A stretch of 64,000 nucleotides of DNA from Arthrobacter sp. NtRootA1 (GTDB lineage Bacteria; Actinomycetota; Actinomycetes; Actinomycetales; Micrococcaceae): NCBI RefSeq assembly GCF_019976975.1, contig NZ_AP024630.1, forward strand, positions 2,480,001 through 2,544,000, in the 5' to 3' direction. Each line of letters opens with the position of its first letter. The first letter of the stretch is position 1. This document shows positions 31,946 to 40,288 of the stretch, one piece after another. A program made the position numbers and the translations under genes. Under the pieces are notes generated by a model, which worked only from the letters and a program-made list of their open reading frames with translations, had not been told where the DNA came from and ran no database searches.

Positions 31946-34369
31946 ATGTATTCAGCACATGAGGCTTCGTTGAACAGCGCCCACATCATGTGGTTTGAAG
32001 ATTCAGGCATCCAGGACATCCCCTTCGTGGGCGGTAAGAATGCCTCACTGGGTGAGTTGACGAGGTCTCTTCGGTCCGCGGGAGTGAAGGTACCTGATGG
32101 ATTTGCCACCACTGCTGACGCCTACCGCCATTTCCTTTCCGCGAACGGCCTGGAATCGGTGATCAGTGATTCGTTGGACCGTTACCGTTCCGGAGGCTCA
32201 TCCTTGCGGCAGGCCGGGAGCATCATCAGGGAAGCATTCCTATCGGCCGAATTCCCGCCGGACGTCGCCCGCAGCGTTCAGCAGAGTTACGGCATGCTGT
32301 GCGAACGCGCAGGCCAGGAACAGCTTGCGGTGGCTGTTCGGAGCAGTGCGACGGCAGAGGATTTGCCGGACGCGAGCTTTGCCGGCCAGCAGGAAACATA
32401 TCTCAACGTTTCCGGCGAGCGTGGCGTCCTGGAGGCCTGCAGGCAGTGCTACGCATCCCTGTTCACTGACCGGGCCATCAGCTACAGGGAGATCAAGGGC
32501 TTTGGGCACTTGGACGTGGCGCTGTCAGTAGGCGTACAGCGAATGGTCCGCTCCGACGTCGGGGCCTCCGGTGTCATGTTCTCTATTGACACTGAGTCCG
32601 GTTTTCCGCGGAGCGTCGTCATCAGCGCGGCCTGGGGTCTGGGGGAGACGGTTGTTCAAGGAACCATCAACCCTGACAAGTATCAGGTCTTCAAGCCGCT
32701 CCTGGGCGATCCGTCGCTGGTACCGGTGATCCAACGCGATATTGGAGCCAAGGAACGGAAGATGGTCTACGGGCAGGGTGGTAGTGCCCGGACCCGGCTC
32801 GTAGCCACGAGCGAGCAGGAACAGCGCTCGTTGGTCCTGACGGATTCGGAGATACTCCAGCTGGCACGGTGGGGCGCTGCTGTGGAAGAGCACTACGGCC
32901 GTCCCATGGATATGGAGTGGGCAAAGGACGGCGTCACGGGAGAGCTGTTCATGGTCCAGGCGCGTCCGGAAACTGTCCAAGCCCAACGGTCTGCCTCCAG
33001 TTTCCGCATGCACCACCTTCGGCGCCCTGGGAGGCTCCTGGCAACCGGTGCGGCGGTGGGCGAGTCGATCACCCAGGGCCCCGTCTGTGTCATCCGGGAT
33101 GCGGGGGATATCGAATCGTTCGTGGATGGCTCCATTCTGGTTACGCAGATGACGGACCCCGATTGGGTCCCCGTCATGAAGCGTGCTGCGGGCATTGTCA
33201 CGGATCATGGTGGCCCCACCAGCCACGCTGCCATCGTCAGCAGGGAACTCGGGGTCCCGGCAATTGTTGGAACAGGAAACGCCACGGGAGTCCTCAAGCC
33301 CGGCTCAGAAGTGACGGTCTCATGCGCTGAAGGTGAGCAAGGCAGGGTTTATGAGGGCTTGCTGGAGTTCGACGTCGAAGAAGTGGACTTGGGAACGCTT
33401 CCGGCCACCCGGACTGACGTGATGATCAATGTTGCCAGCCCTTCTGCCGCGTTTCGCTGGTGGCGGCTGCCGGTAGCTGGGGTGGGCTTGGCCAGGATGG
33501 AATTCATCATCAACAATCTGATCCGCGTTCATCCCATGGCCTTGGTGCACCCGGAGCGGATCACTGATGCGGATACAGCCGCGTCGATCCGTGAGCTGAC
33601 CGCCAATTACGAAAGTCCCGAGGAGTATTTCGTTTCGGTCCTGGCCACAGGAATTGCGAAGATCGCGGCTCCGTTCCATCCCAAGCCCGTGGTTGTACGG
33701 CTCAGCGATTTCAAGAGCAATGAATACGCGCACCTGATGGGAGGCCAATACTTCGAGCGCCCCGAAGAAAACCCCATGCTGGGCTTCCGGGGCGCCTCCA
33801 GGTATTACAGCAATGAGTATAAGGAGGGTTTCGAGCTGGAGTGCAGGGCCTTGAAGCGCGTCCGGGACGTTATTGGCTTCACCAACATCATTGTCATGGT
33901 CCCGTTTTGCCGAACGATTCACGAGGCGGAGACGGTCATGGATGTCATGGCGGACAACGGTCTGGTGCGAGGCAGCAATGGGCTCAGGATCTACATGATG
34001 TGCGAGGTGCCTTCGAACGTCGTGCTGGCAGAACAATTCGCGCAGATGTTCGATGGCTTTTCAGTGGGATCCAACGACCTCACCCAATTGGTTCTGGGCG
34101 TCGATCGGGATTCGGAAATGTTGGCCGGGCTTTTCGATGAACGGGATCCCGCCGTGACCACAATGATTTCCCAAGTCATCAAGGCAGCACATCGTGCGGG
34201 AATCAAGATCGGATTGTGCGGTCAAGGGCCAAGCAACCACCCCGATTTCGCCGGGTTCCTGGTCCACGAGGGTATCGACTCGATCTCATTGAACCCGGAC
34301 ACCTTCCTCCGCACCTTGCCGATGATCGCAGCGGCCGAACAGCGGCCGGCCGAGGACAGCGTCACATGA
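31946..34369 (+). CDS. ppsA: Phosphoenolpyruvate synthase
   Basis: The protein is 807 aa, normal for PpsA. An N-terminal ATP-grasp domain (VGGKNASLGEL; RSSATAEDLPDASFAGQQET) is followed by the phosphohistidine domain (GGPTSHAAIV, His about 427) and a C-terminal PEP/pyruvate TIM barrel with active-site Cys in LCGQGPS (about 758). It converts pyruvate + ATP to PEP; under energy stress the reverse could yield ATP, which is inference. The ATG at 31946 fits the leaderless promoter. The stop overlaps the next gene (ATGA). Confidence 0.93.
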   Translation: MYSAHEASLNSAHIMWFEDSGIQDIPFVGGKNASLGELTRSLRSAGVKVPDGFATTADAYRHFLSANGLESVISDSLDRYRSGGSSLRQAGSIIREAFLSAEFPPDVARSVQQSYGMLCERAGQEQLAVAVRSSATAEDLPDASFAGQQETYLNVSGERGVLEACRQCYASLFTDRAISYREIKGFGHLDVALSVGVQRMVRSDVGASGVMFSIDTESGFPRSVVISAAWGLGETVVQGTINPDKYQVFKPLLGDPSLVPVIQRDIGAKERKMVYGQGGSARTRLVATSEQEQRSLVLTDSEILQLARWGAAVEEHYGRPMDMEWAKDGVTGELFMVQARPETVQAQRSASSFRMHHLRRPGRLLATGAAVGESITQGPVCVIRDAGDIESFVDGSILVTQMTDPDWVPVMKRAAGIVTDHGGPTSHAAIVSRELGVPAIVGTGNATGVLKPGSEVTVSCAEGEQGRVYEGLLEFDVEEVDLGTLPATRTDVMINVASPSAAFRWWRLPVAGVGLARMEFIINNLIRVHPMALVHPERITDADTAASIRELTANYESPEEYFVSVLATGIAKIAAPFHPKPVVVRLSDFKSNEYAHLMGGQYFERPEENPMLGFRGASRYYSNEYKEGFELECRALKRVRDVIGFTNIIVMVPFCRTIHEAETVMDVMADNGLVRGSNGLRIYMMCEVPSNVVLAEQFAQMFDGFSVGSNDLTQLVLGVDRDSEMLAGLFDERDPAVTTMISQVIKAAHRAGIKIGLCGQGPSNHPDFAGFLVHEGIDSISLNPDTFLRTLPMIAAAEQRPAEDSVT

Positions 34370-37300
34370 AGGGATCACCCACCGCTGCAGCGGCCAGGCC
34401 CCCTTATGATGCCGTCATTCTTGACTTGGACGGGGTGGTGACCACCACTGCGACTGTTCATCAAGCGGCTTGGAAGGACGCCTATGAGGCGATCATTCGT
34501 GATCCCCGCTTTCCGCCGGACGCCGACCGCCGCGCCTTTAAACCGGGCGACTACTTCGGATTGCTGGACGGAAAGCCCCGCGAACAAGGTTTGATGGATC
34601 TCATGGCGTCCCGGGGTGTTCGAATACCGGCGGGACTACCAAGCGACCCCACAGGGGAGTGGACCGCTTTCGGTTTGGGGGCGTTGAAAAACAAGGCCTA
34701 CTTGGCGCGTCTACGGACTGACGGTGTCAAAACCTACCCCGGAACAGTCCAGTTCCTGGCGGGTTTGAAGGCATCGGGGGTGCCAACGGCTGTGGTGACC
34801 TCAAGTCGCAATGCCACTGCCGTCCTGGCTGCGGCCGGCATGGAAGATACCTTCGCCGTAGTCCTTGACGGGACGACAGCCACCGCGATGGGCCTTCCCG
34901 GCAAGCCTTCGCCCGAGGTCTTCCTTGAAGCCGCCCACCGATTGAACGTCCCGCCAACGCGTGCAGTGGTCATAGAAGACTCTGTTGCGGGGGTGGAGTC
35001 CGCCCATCGGGGCGGGTTCGGGCTGGTGGTGGGGATTGATCGCAGGGGAATCCGGAACCAACTCGAAGCCGCTGGCGCGAGCGTAGTGCTCAACGACGTC
35101 AGTGAACTTGACCTTGGGCTGGTCATGGGTGAGCCGTGGCAGCTGATCTTCGAGGGCACCGATCCGGACCACGAGGGGCATCGCGAGGCACTGACAACAC
35201 TCGGGAACGGCTACATGGGCGTCCGCGGCGCCGTGATGGAATCCAACCGGACCACGCGGTATGCCGGGATGTATCTTGCCGGGGTGTTCAATCGTGTCCC
35301 GTCCGGAGTCGGTCAGGAGACCGTCTTCGAGGAACACATGGTGAACGGGCCCGATTGCCTCCCGATGGATTTGCGGCTGGAAGGCGGTTCCTGGTGGTCT
35401 CGTGACGGGCTGCGGGTGATCCATGAGCGACGAACACTTCAGATGGACAAGGCAGTCCTCGCGCGGCGTCTCGTCCTGGAGTCACCCGACGGACGGCGCC
35501 TGGAAGTCAGCGAGGCGCGACTCGTCTCCATGGCCGATCCCCACCTGATGGCCCTCAAGACCCGCATAACGCCACTGGGTTGGAGTGGATTGATTGGAAT
35601 CCGGGTGGGTGTCGATGTGGGCGTACGCAACGCAAACCTTCCCGAACCACCCTTGACGGGCCGGAAACACTTGACTGACCGGACAACCTTTGACGGAGCG
35701 GGCGCCGATCAAGCGAACACCCTGATGGTGGAAGCGGAAACCAGCCAAAGCCAGATTCGGATCGGCGTGGGTCTTCGCGCTGATGTCGGCGGCATCGAGG
35801 GGATTCCGGGGAGCAAGGGGGCTTTCCACTTCCGGACTTTCGAAAGCCATTGTTCCGACGGTGCAGCAGTGACGGTGACGAGGATCGTGGCCGTAGTGAC
35901 TTCCCGGGATAGGCCTATTTCCTCGGCTGGCACGGCGGCCGCCGCGTGCCTTGTAAGGGCCGGCACTGATTTCGACAAGCTCCTGCGGGCCCATGAGGCG
36001 GCGTGGCAGCGGACGATCCGCCCGTTCAAGGTGGAATTGGATGCTCCGGCACAGGTAAAGCTGGTCCTGAATCTCCACCTGTTCCACTTGCTGCAAACGC
36101 TGACGCGGCATACAAGCGAACTTGATGTTGGCGTGCCTGCACGGGGGTTGCATGGTGAAGGGTACCGGGGCCACGTCTTCTGGGACGAGCTGTTCGTCCT
36201 TCCCGTTCTCACGTCGAGGACACCTGACGTGGCGCGGGCCTTGTTGGACTACCGTTGGCGACGGCTCCCCGCGGCCCGGCAGGCTGCGGCCGGCGGCGGT
36301 CTACCCGGTGCCAGGTTTCCGTGGCAAAGCGGGAGCGACGGTACTGAAGAAACTCCGCGGTGGCTGTACAACGCGAGGTCGGGACGTATGGTGCCGGACC
36401 ACTCGCACTTGCAAAGGCATGTGGGGCTTGCTGTGGCCTTTAACGCGTGGCAGTACTTTGAGGCCACCAACGACTTGGCGTGGCTTTCGAGGAAAGGGGC
36501 GGACCTTGTGGTGGAAGTTGCCCGCTATTTTGCCGCTGTCGCCGAGTACGACTCCGCGGACCACCGCTACCACATCCGTGGGGTAGTGGGACCGGACGAG
36601 TACCACACGCGGTTGCCTGGAAACAGGAATCCCGGCCTCGATGACAACGCGTACACCAACGTGATGGCTGCGTGGGTCTGTGCCTGTGCAGCAGGGATTC
36701 CCGATACCTTCTCGGGTCATGAGTTGGCCGACCTCCTTGAACGCCTTTGCGTCACGGAACACGAAGTTGCCCGGTGGAGCCGCCTGTCCCGTGCCATGTT
36801 TGTGCCCTTCACCAAGGATGGAATCATCAGCCAATTCGCCGGCTATGACCGGCTGGAGGAACTGGACTGGGACAAGTACCGCCAACGGTACGACAACATT
36901 GAGCGGTTGGACCTCATCCTCGAAGCAGAGGGAGACGATGTCAACAGATACAAGCTGGCCAAACAGGCCGACGTTCTCATGCTGCCTTACCTCATGGGAC
37001 GCCAAGGTCTCATTTCGTTTCTAGGCAGGCTGGGTTACGCCCTGCAGCCGCAACAGTTGGATCGAACGATTGAGTACTACTTGGCGAGAACGGCGCACGG
37101 TTCGACTTTGAGCAGGGTCGCGCACGCCTCTGTACTGGCCGCCTTGGACCCGGAACGTGCATGGGAGAGTTTCAGGGAAGCCCTAGACGCTGACCTTGAT
37201 GACACCCAGCACGGCACCACTAAAGCGGGTATACATCTGGGAGCGATGGCTGGCACCATAGACGTGGTCCAGAGAAGCTTCGCTGGCCTGCGGCTGGACC

Positions 37301-37539
37301 GGATGGGGTTGTCGTTCACGCCGAACATGCCCCACGGCCTTCGATCGGTCTCCTTCCACGTGACCTACAGGGGACACTTCATGGACATCCAACTGAAAGA
37401 TGGACGCATCAGAATATTCTCTGCCCCGGGCGCCGCACCACCGGTAAGGGTCACGGTCCACGGCCAAACCGTGATGTTGGCGTGTGGAGACACCCGAAGC
37501 TTCCGAATGCAGTCAACACGCCGGAGCAATAGCCAATGA
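34366..37539 (+). CDS. HAD (beta-phosphoglucomutase-like) - GH65 disaccharide phosphorylase fusion
   Basis: The protein is 1057 aa. Residues about 14-240 are a HAD phosphatase/mutase domain (ILDLDGVV, Asp20/Asp22; KPSPEVFLEAA; VIEDSVAGVESA) like beta-phosphoglucomutase. Residues about 255-1050 are a GH65 phosphorylase with GHVFWDELF and the acid Glu in VVGPDEYH (about 745). GH65 enzymes split trehalose, maltose or kojibiose with phosphate to beta-glucose 1-phosphate, which the HAD part could turn into glucose 6-phosphate. It overlaps both neighbours by 4 nt. A longer frame to 34216 lies inside ppsA. Confidence 0.92.
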   Translation: MKGSPTAAAARPPYDAVILDLDGVVTTTATVHQAAWKDAYEAIIRDPRFPPDADRRAFKPGDYFGLLDGKPREQGLMDLMASRGVRIPAGLPSDPTGEWTAFGLGALKNKAYLARLRTDGVKTYPGTVQFLAGLKASGVPTAVVTSSRNATAVLAAAGMEDTFAVVLDGTTATAMGLPGKPSPEVFLEAAHRLNVPPTRAVVIEDSVAGVESAHRGGFGLVVGIDRRGIRNQLEAAGASVVLNDVSELDLGLVMGEPWQLIFEGTDPDHEGHREALTTLGNGYMGVRGAVMESNRTTRYAGMYLAGVFNRVPSGVGQETVFEEHMVNGPDCLPMDLRLEGGSWWSRDGLRVIHERRTLQMDKAVLARRLVLESPDGRRLEVSEARLVSMADPHLMALKTRITPLGWSGLIGIRVGVDVGVRNANLPEPPLTGRKHLTDRTTFDGAGADQANTLMVEAETSQSQIRIGVGLRADVGGIEGIPGSKGAFHFRTFESHCSDGAAVTVTRIVAVVTSRDRPISSAGTAAAACLVRAGTDFDKLLRAHEAAWQRTIRPFKVELDAPAQVKLVLNLHLFHLLQTLTRHTSELDVGVPARGLHGEGYRGHVFWDELFVLPVLTSRTPDVARALLDYRWRRLPAARQAAAGGGLPGARFPWQSGSDGTEETPRWLYNARSGRMVPDHSHLQRHVGLAVAFNAWQYFEATNDLAWLSRKGADLVVEVARYFAAVAEYDSADHRYHIRGVVGPDEYHTRLPGNRNPGLDDNAYTNVMAAWVCACAAGIPDTFSGHELADLLERLCVTEHEVARWSRLSRAMFVPFTKDGIISQFAGYDRLEELDWDKYRQRYDNIERLDLILEAEGDDVNRYKLAKQADVLMLPYLMGRQGLISFLGRLGYALQPQQLDRTIEYYLARTAHGSTLSRVAHASVLAALDPERAWESFREALDADLDDTQHGTTKAGIHLGAMAGTIDVVQRSFAGLRLDRMGLSFTPNMPHGLRSVSFHVTYRGHFMDIQLKDGRIRIFSAPGAAPPVRVTVHGQTVMLACGDTRSFRMQSTRRSNSQ

Positions 37540-38561
37540 ACCGATTGGGCATCCTGACAAGCGGTGGCGACTGCCCGGGCTCGAACGCTGTCATCAGAGG
37601 GGCGGTGCTGGGAGGAGCCCTGACCCATGGGGTCGAATTCGTTGGATTCCGCGACGGCTGGCGAGGCGTGCTGGAGGACGACGTCATCCCGTTGCCGCGG
37701 CGGGCTGTTCGCGGAATCTCACGACTCGGCGGAACAATCCTGGGCACGTCACGGACAAATCCGTTGAAGGCGGACAGCCCCGCGCCTGTATCCGACTCGT
37801 TGCAGCGCAATGGATTGGAGGGATTGATTGCGATAGGGGGAGAGGGCACCCTGGCTGCGGCCAGGATTCTGTCGGATGCAGGGATCAACGTCATCGGGGT
37901 GCCGAAAACCATTGACAATGACTTGGGCGCTACCGACTTCACATTTGGTTTCGATACCGCAGTCCAGACGGCCACTGAAGCGATCGACAGGCTGCGCACC
38001 ACGGGTGAGTCGCATCATCGGTGCATGATTGCTGAGGTGATGGGACGCAACGCCGGGTGGATCGCGCTGCATGCGGGCATGGCCGCAGGTGCACACGCCA
38101 TACTCATTCCCGAGCATCGAGTGACTATGAACCAGATTGCCGCATGGGTCAATTCGGCGCATGCGCGCGGCCGGGCGCCCTTGGTTGTTGTCGCCGAGGC
38201 GTTTGTGCCTGCCGGCCGGGACGCACCGTACTCGCCGCGTGGACTGGACACATTCGGCCGCCCCCGCCTCGGTGGCATCGCGTTGCTGTTGGAACAGCAA
38301 CTGCAGGACCTTACGGGAATCGAGACCCGCGCAACCGTTCTTGGCCACATTCAACGTGGCGGCGAGCCGACTGCTTTTGACCGGGTCCTGGCAACCCGTC
38401 TGGGAATGGCAGCCGTCCGGGCAGCCGCGGCCGGAGAATGGGGGACTATGGTGTCCCTGCGCGGAACGGACATTACTACCGTGGGCCTGGAAGCCGCCTT
38501 GGGGACCACCAAATCAGTGCCGGTTTCACGGTATTTGGAAGCCGAGGAACTCTTCGGCTAG
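37536..38561 (+). CDS. pfkA: 6-phosphofructokinase
   Basis: The protein is 341 aa. Motifs are TSGGDCPGSNAVIRG, IGGEGTLAAA, PKTIDNDLGATDFTFGFDTA (catalytic Asp) and AEVMGRNAGWIAL. The Gly in GGEGT suggests ATP use, while the Lys of PKTIDND is also seen in PPi-dependent relatives; Streptomyces ATP-PFKs have this same combination. It phosphorylates fructose 6-phosphate. It overlaps the GH65 gene by 4 nt and ends the three-gene operon. M. tuberculosis has a DosR-controlled (unrelated, PfkB-type) PFK. Confidence 0.93.
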   Translation: MNRLGILTSGGDCPGSNAVIRGAVLGGALTHGVEFVGFRDGWRGVLEDDVIPLPRRAVRGISRLGGTILGTSRTNPLKADSPAPVSDSLQRNGLEGLIAIGGEGTLAAARILSDAGINVIGVPKTIDNDLGATDFTFGFDTAVQTATEAIDRLRTTGESHHRCMIAEVMGRNAGWIALHAGMAAGAHAILIPEHRVTMNQIAAWVNSAHARGRAPLVVVAEAFVPAGRDAPYSPRGLDTFGRPRLGGIALLLEQQLQDLTGIETRATVLGHIQRGGEPTAFDRVLATRLGMAAVRAAAAGEWGTMVSLRGTDITTVGLEAALGTTKSVPVSRYLEAEELFG

Positions 38562-38608
38562 GCCCCGGCGGCCGCACCCGGCCGGAAGCAAAGTTCCCGA
38601 CAAATCGA

Positions 38609-38631
38609 TTGGCCCGGTGAGGCCGGGCCAA
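38609..38631. terminator. Bidirectional terminator-like hairpin
   Basis: TTGGCCCGG-TGAGG-CCGGGCCAA is a perfect 9-bp stem between the convergent pfkA and hsp20 genes. Confidence 0.72.
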
Positions 38632-38635
38632 ACGA

Positions 38636-39058
38636 CTACTCCCTGGTGATGGGGATTCTTGAATGGGAGGCTACCGACGCCGGCTCCGGGATGGGAGCCC
38701 TTACTTCCAGGACCCCGTCTTTATACGACGCCTTAACATCACTTTCCTGCACCCCGTCAGGTAGCGGGACGCGCCGGAAGAAGGATCCGTAGCGGAACTC
38801 TGAGCGATAACTGTCTTTGTCCTTCTGCTCTTTCTTCTCCTGCCTTTCGGCCTTGATCGTCAATGCGCCATCGGAGACGGTGATTTCAGCGTCCTTTTCG
38901 GGATCGATTCCGGGGAGCTCGGCCCGGACAACCAAGGTGTTGCCCTCAATCACTTCTTCAACCCTTATCGCACCCGTGCCGGTGTCTGCATCGAAGAGCC
39001 TCTCGATTAGCTCAATGGGCGAACGACGCGAGTCAAACCATTTCATCAAGTCCGTCAT
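38636..39058 (-). CDS. Hsp20/alpha-crystallin small heat shock protein
   Basis: The protein is 140 aa. An alpha-crystallin domain (about 32-125) has VVRAELPGIDPEKDAEITV, then FFRRVPLPDGV and the GVLEVRAPIP end motif; a final IPITRE tail resembles the oligomerising I-x-I motif. It is an ATP-independent holdase chaperone. HspX (Acr), a family member, is a hallmark of the M. tuberculosis DosR regulon. It is monocistronic, with AGGAGG upstream and two DevR-like boxes. Confidence 0.94.
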   Translation of the reverse strand: MTDLMKWFDSRRSPIELIERLFDADTGTGAIRVEEVIEGNTLVVRAELPGIDPEKDAEITVSDGALTIKAERQEKKEQKDKDSYRSEFRYGSFFRRVPLPDGVQESDVKASYKDGVLEVRAPIPEPASVASHSRIPITRE

Positions 39059-39099
39059 GTCTTCCTCCTGGTCCGATCAACTCTGGTGTAATCAACGCC

Positions 39100-39113
39100 G
39101 GGACTGGTTCCCC
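39100..39113 (-). promoter_or_regulatory. DevR/DosR-like box, proximal, for hsp20
   Basis: GGGACTGGTTCCCC, 42 nt from the hsp20 start. Symmetry is good, but the expected -10 is not clear at the usual distance. Confidence 0.52.
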
Positions 39114-39152
39114 GGGCACTTATAGCCTCGGTCACCAAGGGACGGCCATCCA

Positions 39153-39166
39153 GAGTCGAAAGTCCT
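39153..39166 (-). promoter_or_regulatory. DevR/DosR-like box, distal, for hsp20
   Basis: GAGTCGAAAGTCCT, 95 nt from the hsp20 start. GAGGCT lies at the expected -10 distance and a TATAAG lies close by. Confidence 0.45.
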
Positions 39167-39213
39167 TCGAAGCCAGCGAACCGGTCCTGGCCACCTGCCG
39201 GGGCCTCTAATGG

Positions 39214-40215
39214 TCAGTGGACGCGGAGCACGGCAGCTCCGGTGATCCGGTCGTTGGCCAGGTCGTCCAGGGCCTGGTCTGCCCGCGCGAAGTCGTACGT
39301 GGTTGTGGTCGGTGTCAATGCCATGTCCGCTGCGATGGCCAGCAGTTCTACGCCGTCCGCGCGCGTATTGGCTGTTACGCTCCGGACCTGGCGTTCGTAG
39401 AACAGGTCGTCGGCATACCGGAGTGATGGAATGTCCGTGAGGTGTATGCCGGCAATGGCCAGGGTTCCGCCGCGGTCCAGCGACCTCAATGCGTAGGGCA
39501 CCAGATTTCCCGCCGGTGCGAAAAGAATGGCGGAGTCGAGTTTTACCGGAGGAACGTCTGCGGCGCCCCCAACGTACTCCGCACCAAGGGAACGGGCAAG
39601 CGCCTGGGCTTCGGCTGAACGTGTCATGACGAAGACCGAGGCGCCCTGATGCATCGCAATCTGGGCGGTGAGGTGAGCAGAGCCCCCGAAACCGTAGATG
39701 CCCAGGCGCCCACCTGGCGGTAGGGAAGATCGTTTCAGCGCGCGGTAGCCGATAATTCCCGAGCAGAGAAGGGGAGCGGCCTGTTCGTCCGTGAAGCGGG
39801 CGGGGACGGCATAGACAAAATCCTCCTGGGCTGTTAGCAGCTCCGCGAATCCACCGTCGCGGTCCCATCCCGTGAAGGTTGGTGCCAGGCAAAGGTTTTC
39901 CTTGCCCCGTCGGCAGAAGGTACAGGTTCCGCAGGTGCCACCGAGCCATGCCACGCCTACGCGGTCGCCCGGCGCGAACCTGCTTTCATTCGAGCCGGTT
40001 TCGAGCACAGTCCCAACGGCCTCGTGGCCCGGAACCACGTTGGCGCCGCGCGGCGGCAAATCACCTTCAGCCAAGTGCAGGTCGGTCCGGCATACACCGC
40101 ACACACTCACACGGATCAATATCTCCCCGGCTTTGGGCCGGGGATCTGTCCGATTTCCTTGCACCAAGGGCCGGGTCGATATTGGTCCGGGATTACCTAC
40201 CCACCATGCACGCAT
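39214..40215 (-). CDS. Zinc-binding alcohol dehydrogenase
   Basis: The protein is 333 aa from the ATG at 40215 (GGAAGGA upstream); the frame is open to 40281. A GroES-like fold has catalytic zinc residues in VCGVCRTDLH and GHEAVG, a structural-zinc CGTCTFCRRGKENLC, and a Rossmann GIYGFGGSAHL. It likely oxidises alcohols or reduces aldehydes with NAD(P)H, a possible electron sink at low oxygen. It has its own DevR-like box 60 nt upstream. Confidence 0.9.
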   Translation of the reverse strand: MRAWWVGNPGPISTRPLVQGNRTDPRPKAGEILIRVSVCGVCRTDLHLAEGDLPPRGANVVPGHEAVGTVLETGSNESRFAPGDRVGVAWLGGTCGTCTFCRRGKENLCLAPTFTGWDRDGGFAELLTAQEDFVYAVPARFTDEQAAPLLCSGIIGYRALKRSSLPPGGRLGIYGFGGSAHLTAQIAMHQGASVFVMTRSAEAQALARSLGAEYVGGAADVPPVKLDSAILFAPAGNLVPYALRSLDRGGTLAIAGIHLTDIPSLRYADDLFYERQVRSVTANTRADGVELLAIAADMALTPTTTTYDFARADQALDDLANDRITGAAVLRVH

Positions 40216-40274
40216 TACTACGTCCTTCCATGATTCACTGCCACGAGGCTTGCAGGTTGGATGGGCCCAAACCA

Positions 40275-40288
40275 GAGCCAAAGGTCAC
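40275..40288 (-). promoter_or_regulatory. DevR/DosR-like box for the alcohol dehydrogenase
   Basis: GAGCCAAAGGTCAC, 60 nt from the start at 40215, with AAGCCT at the expected -10 position. It overlaps the last 4 bp of the upstream ATPase gene. Confidence 0.52.

Noticed and set aside
34216..34365. A longer N-terminus for the HAD-GH65 fusion
   Set aside because: It lies wholly inside the ppsA coding region, and the ATG at 34366 forms the standard ATGA overlap.
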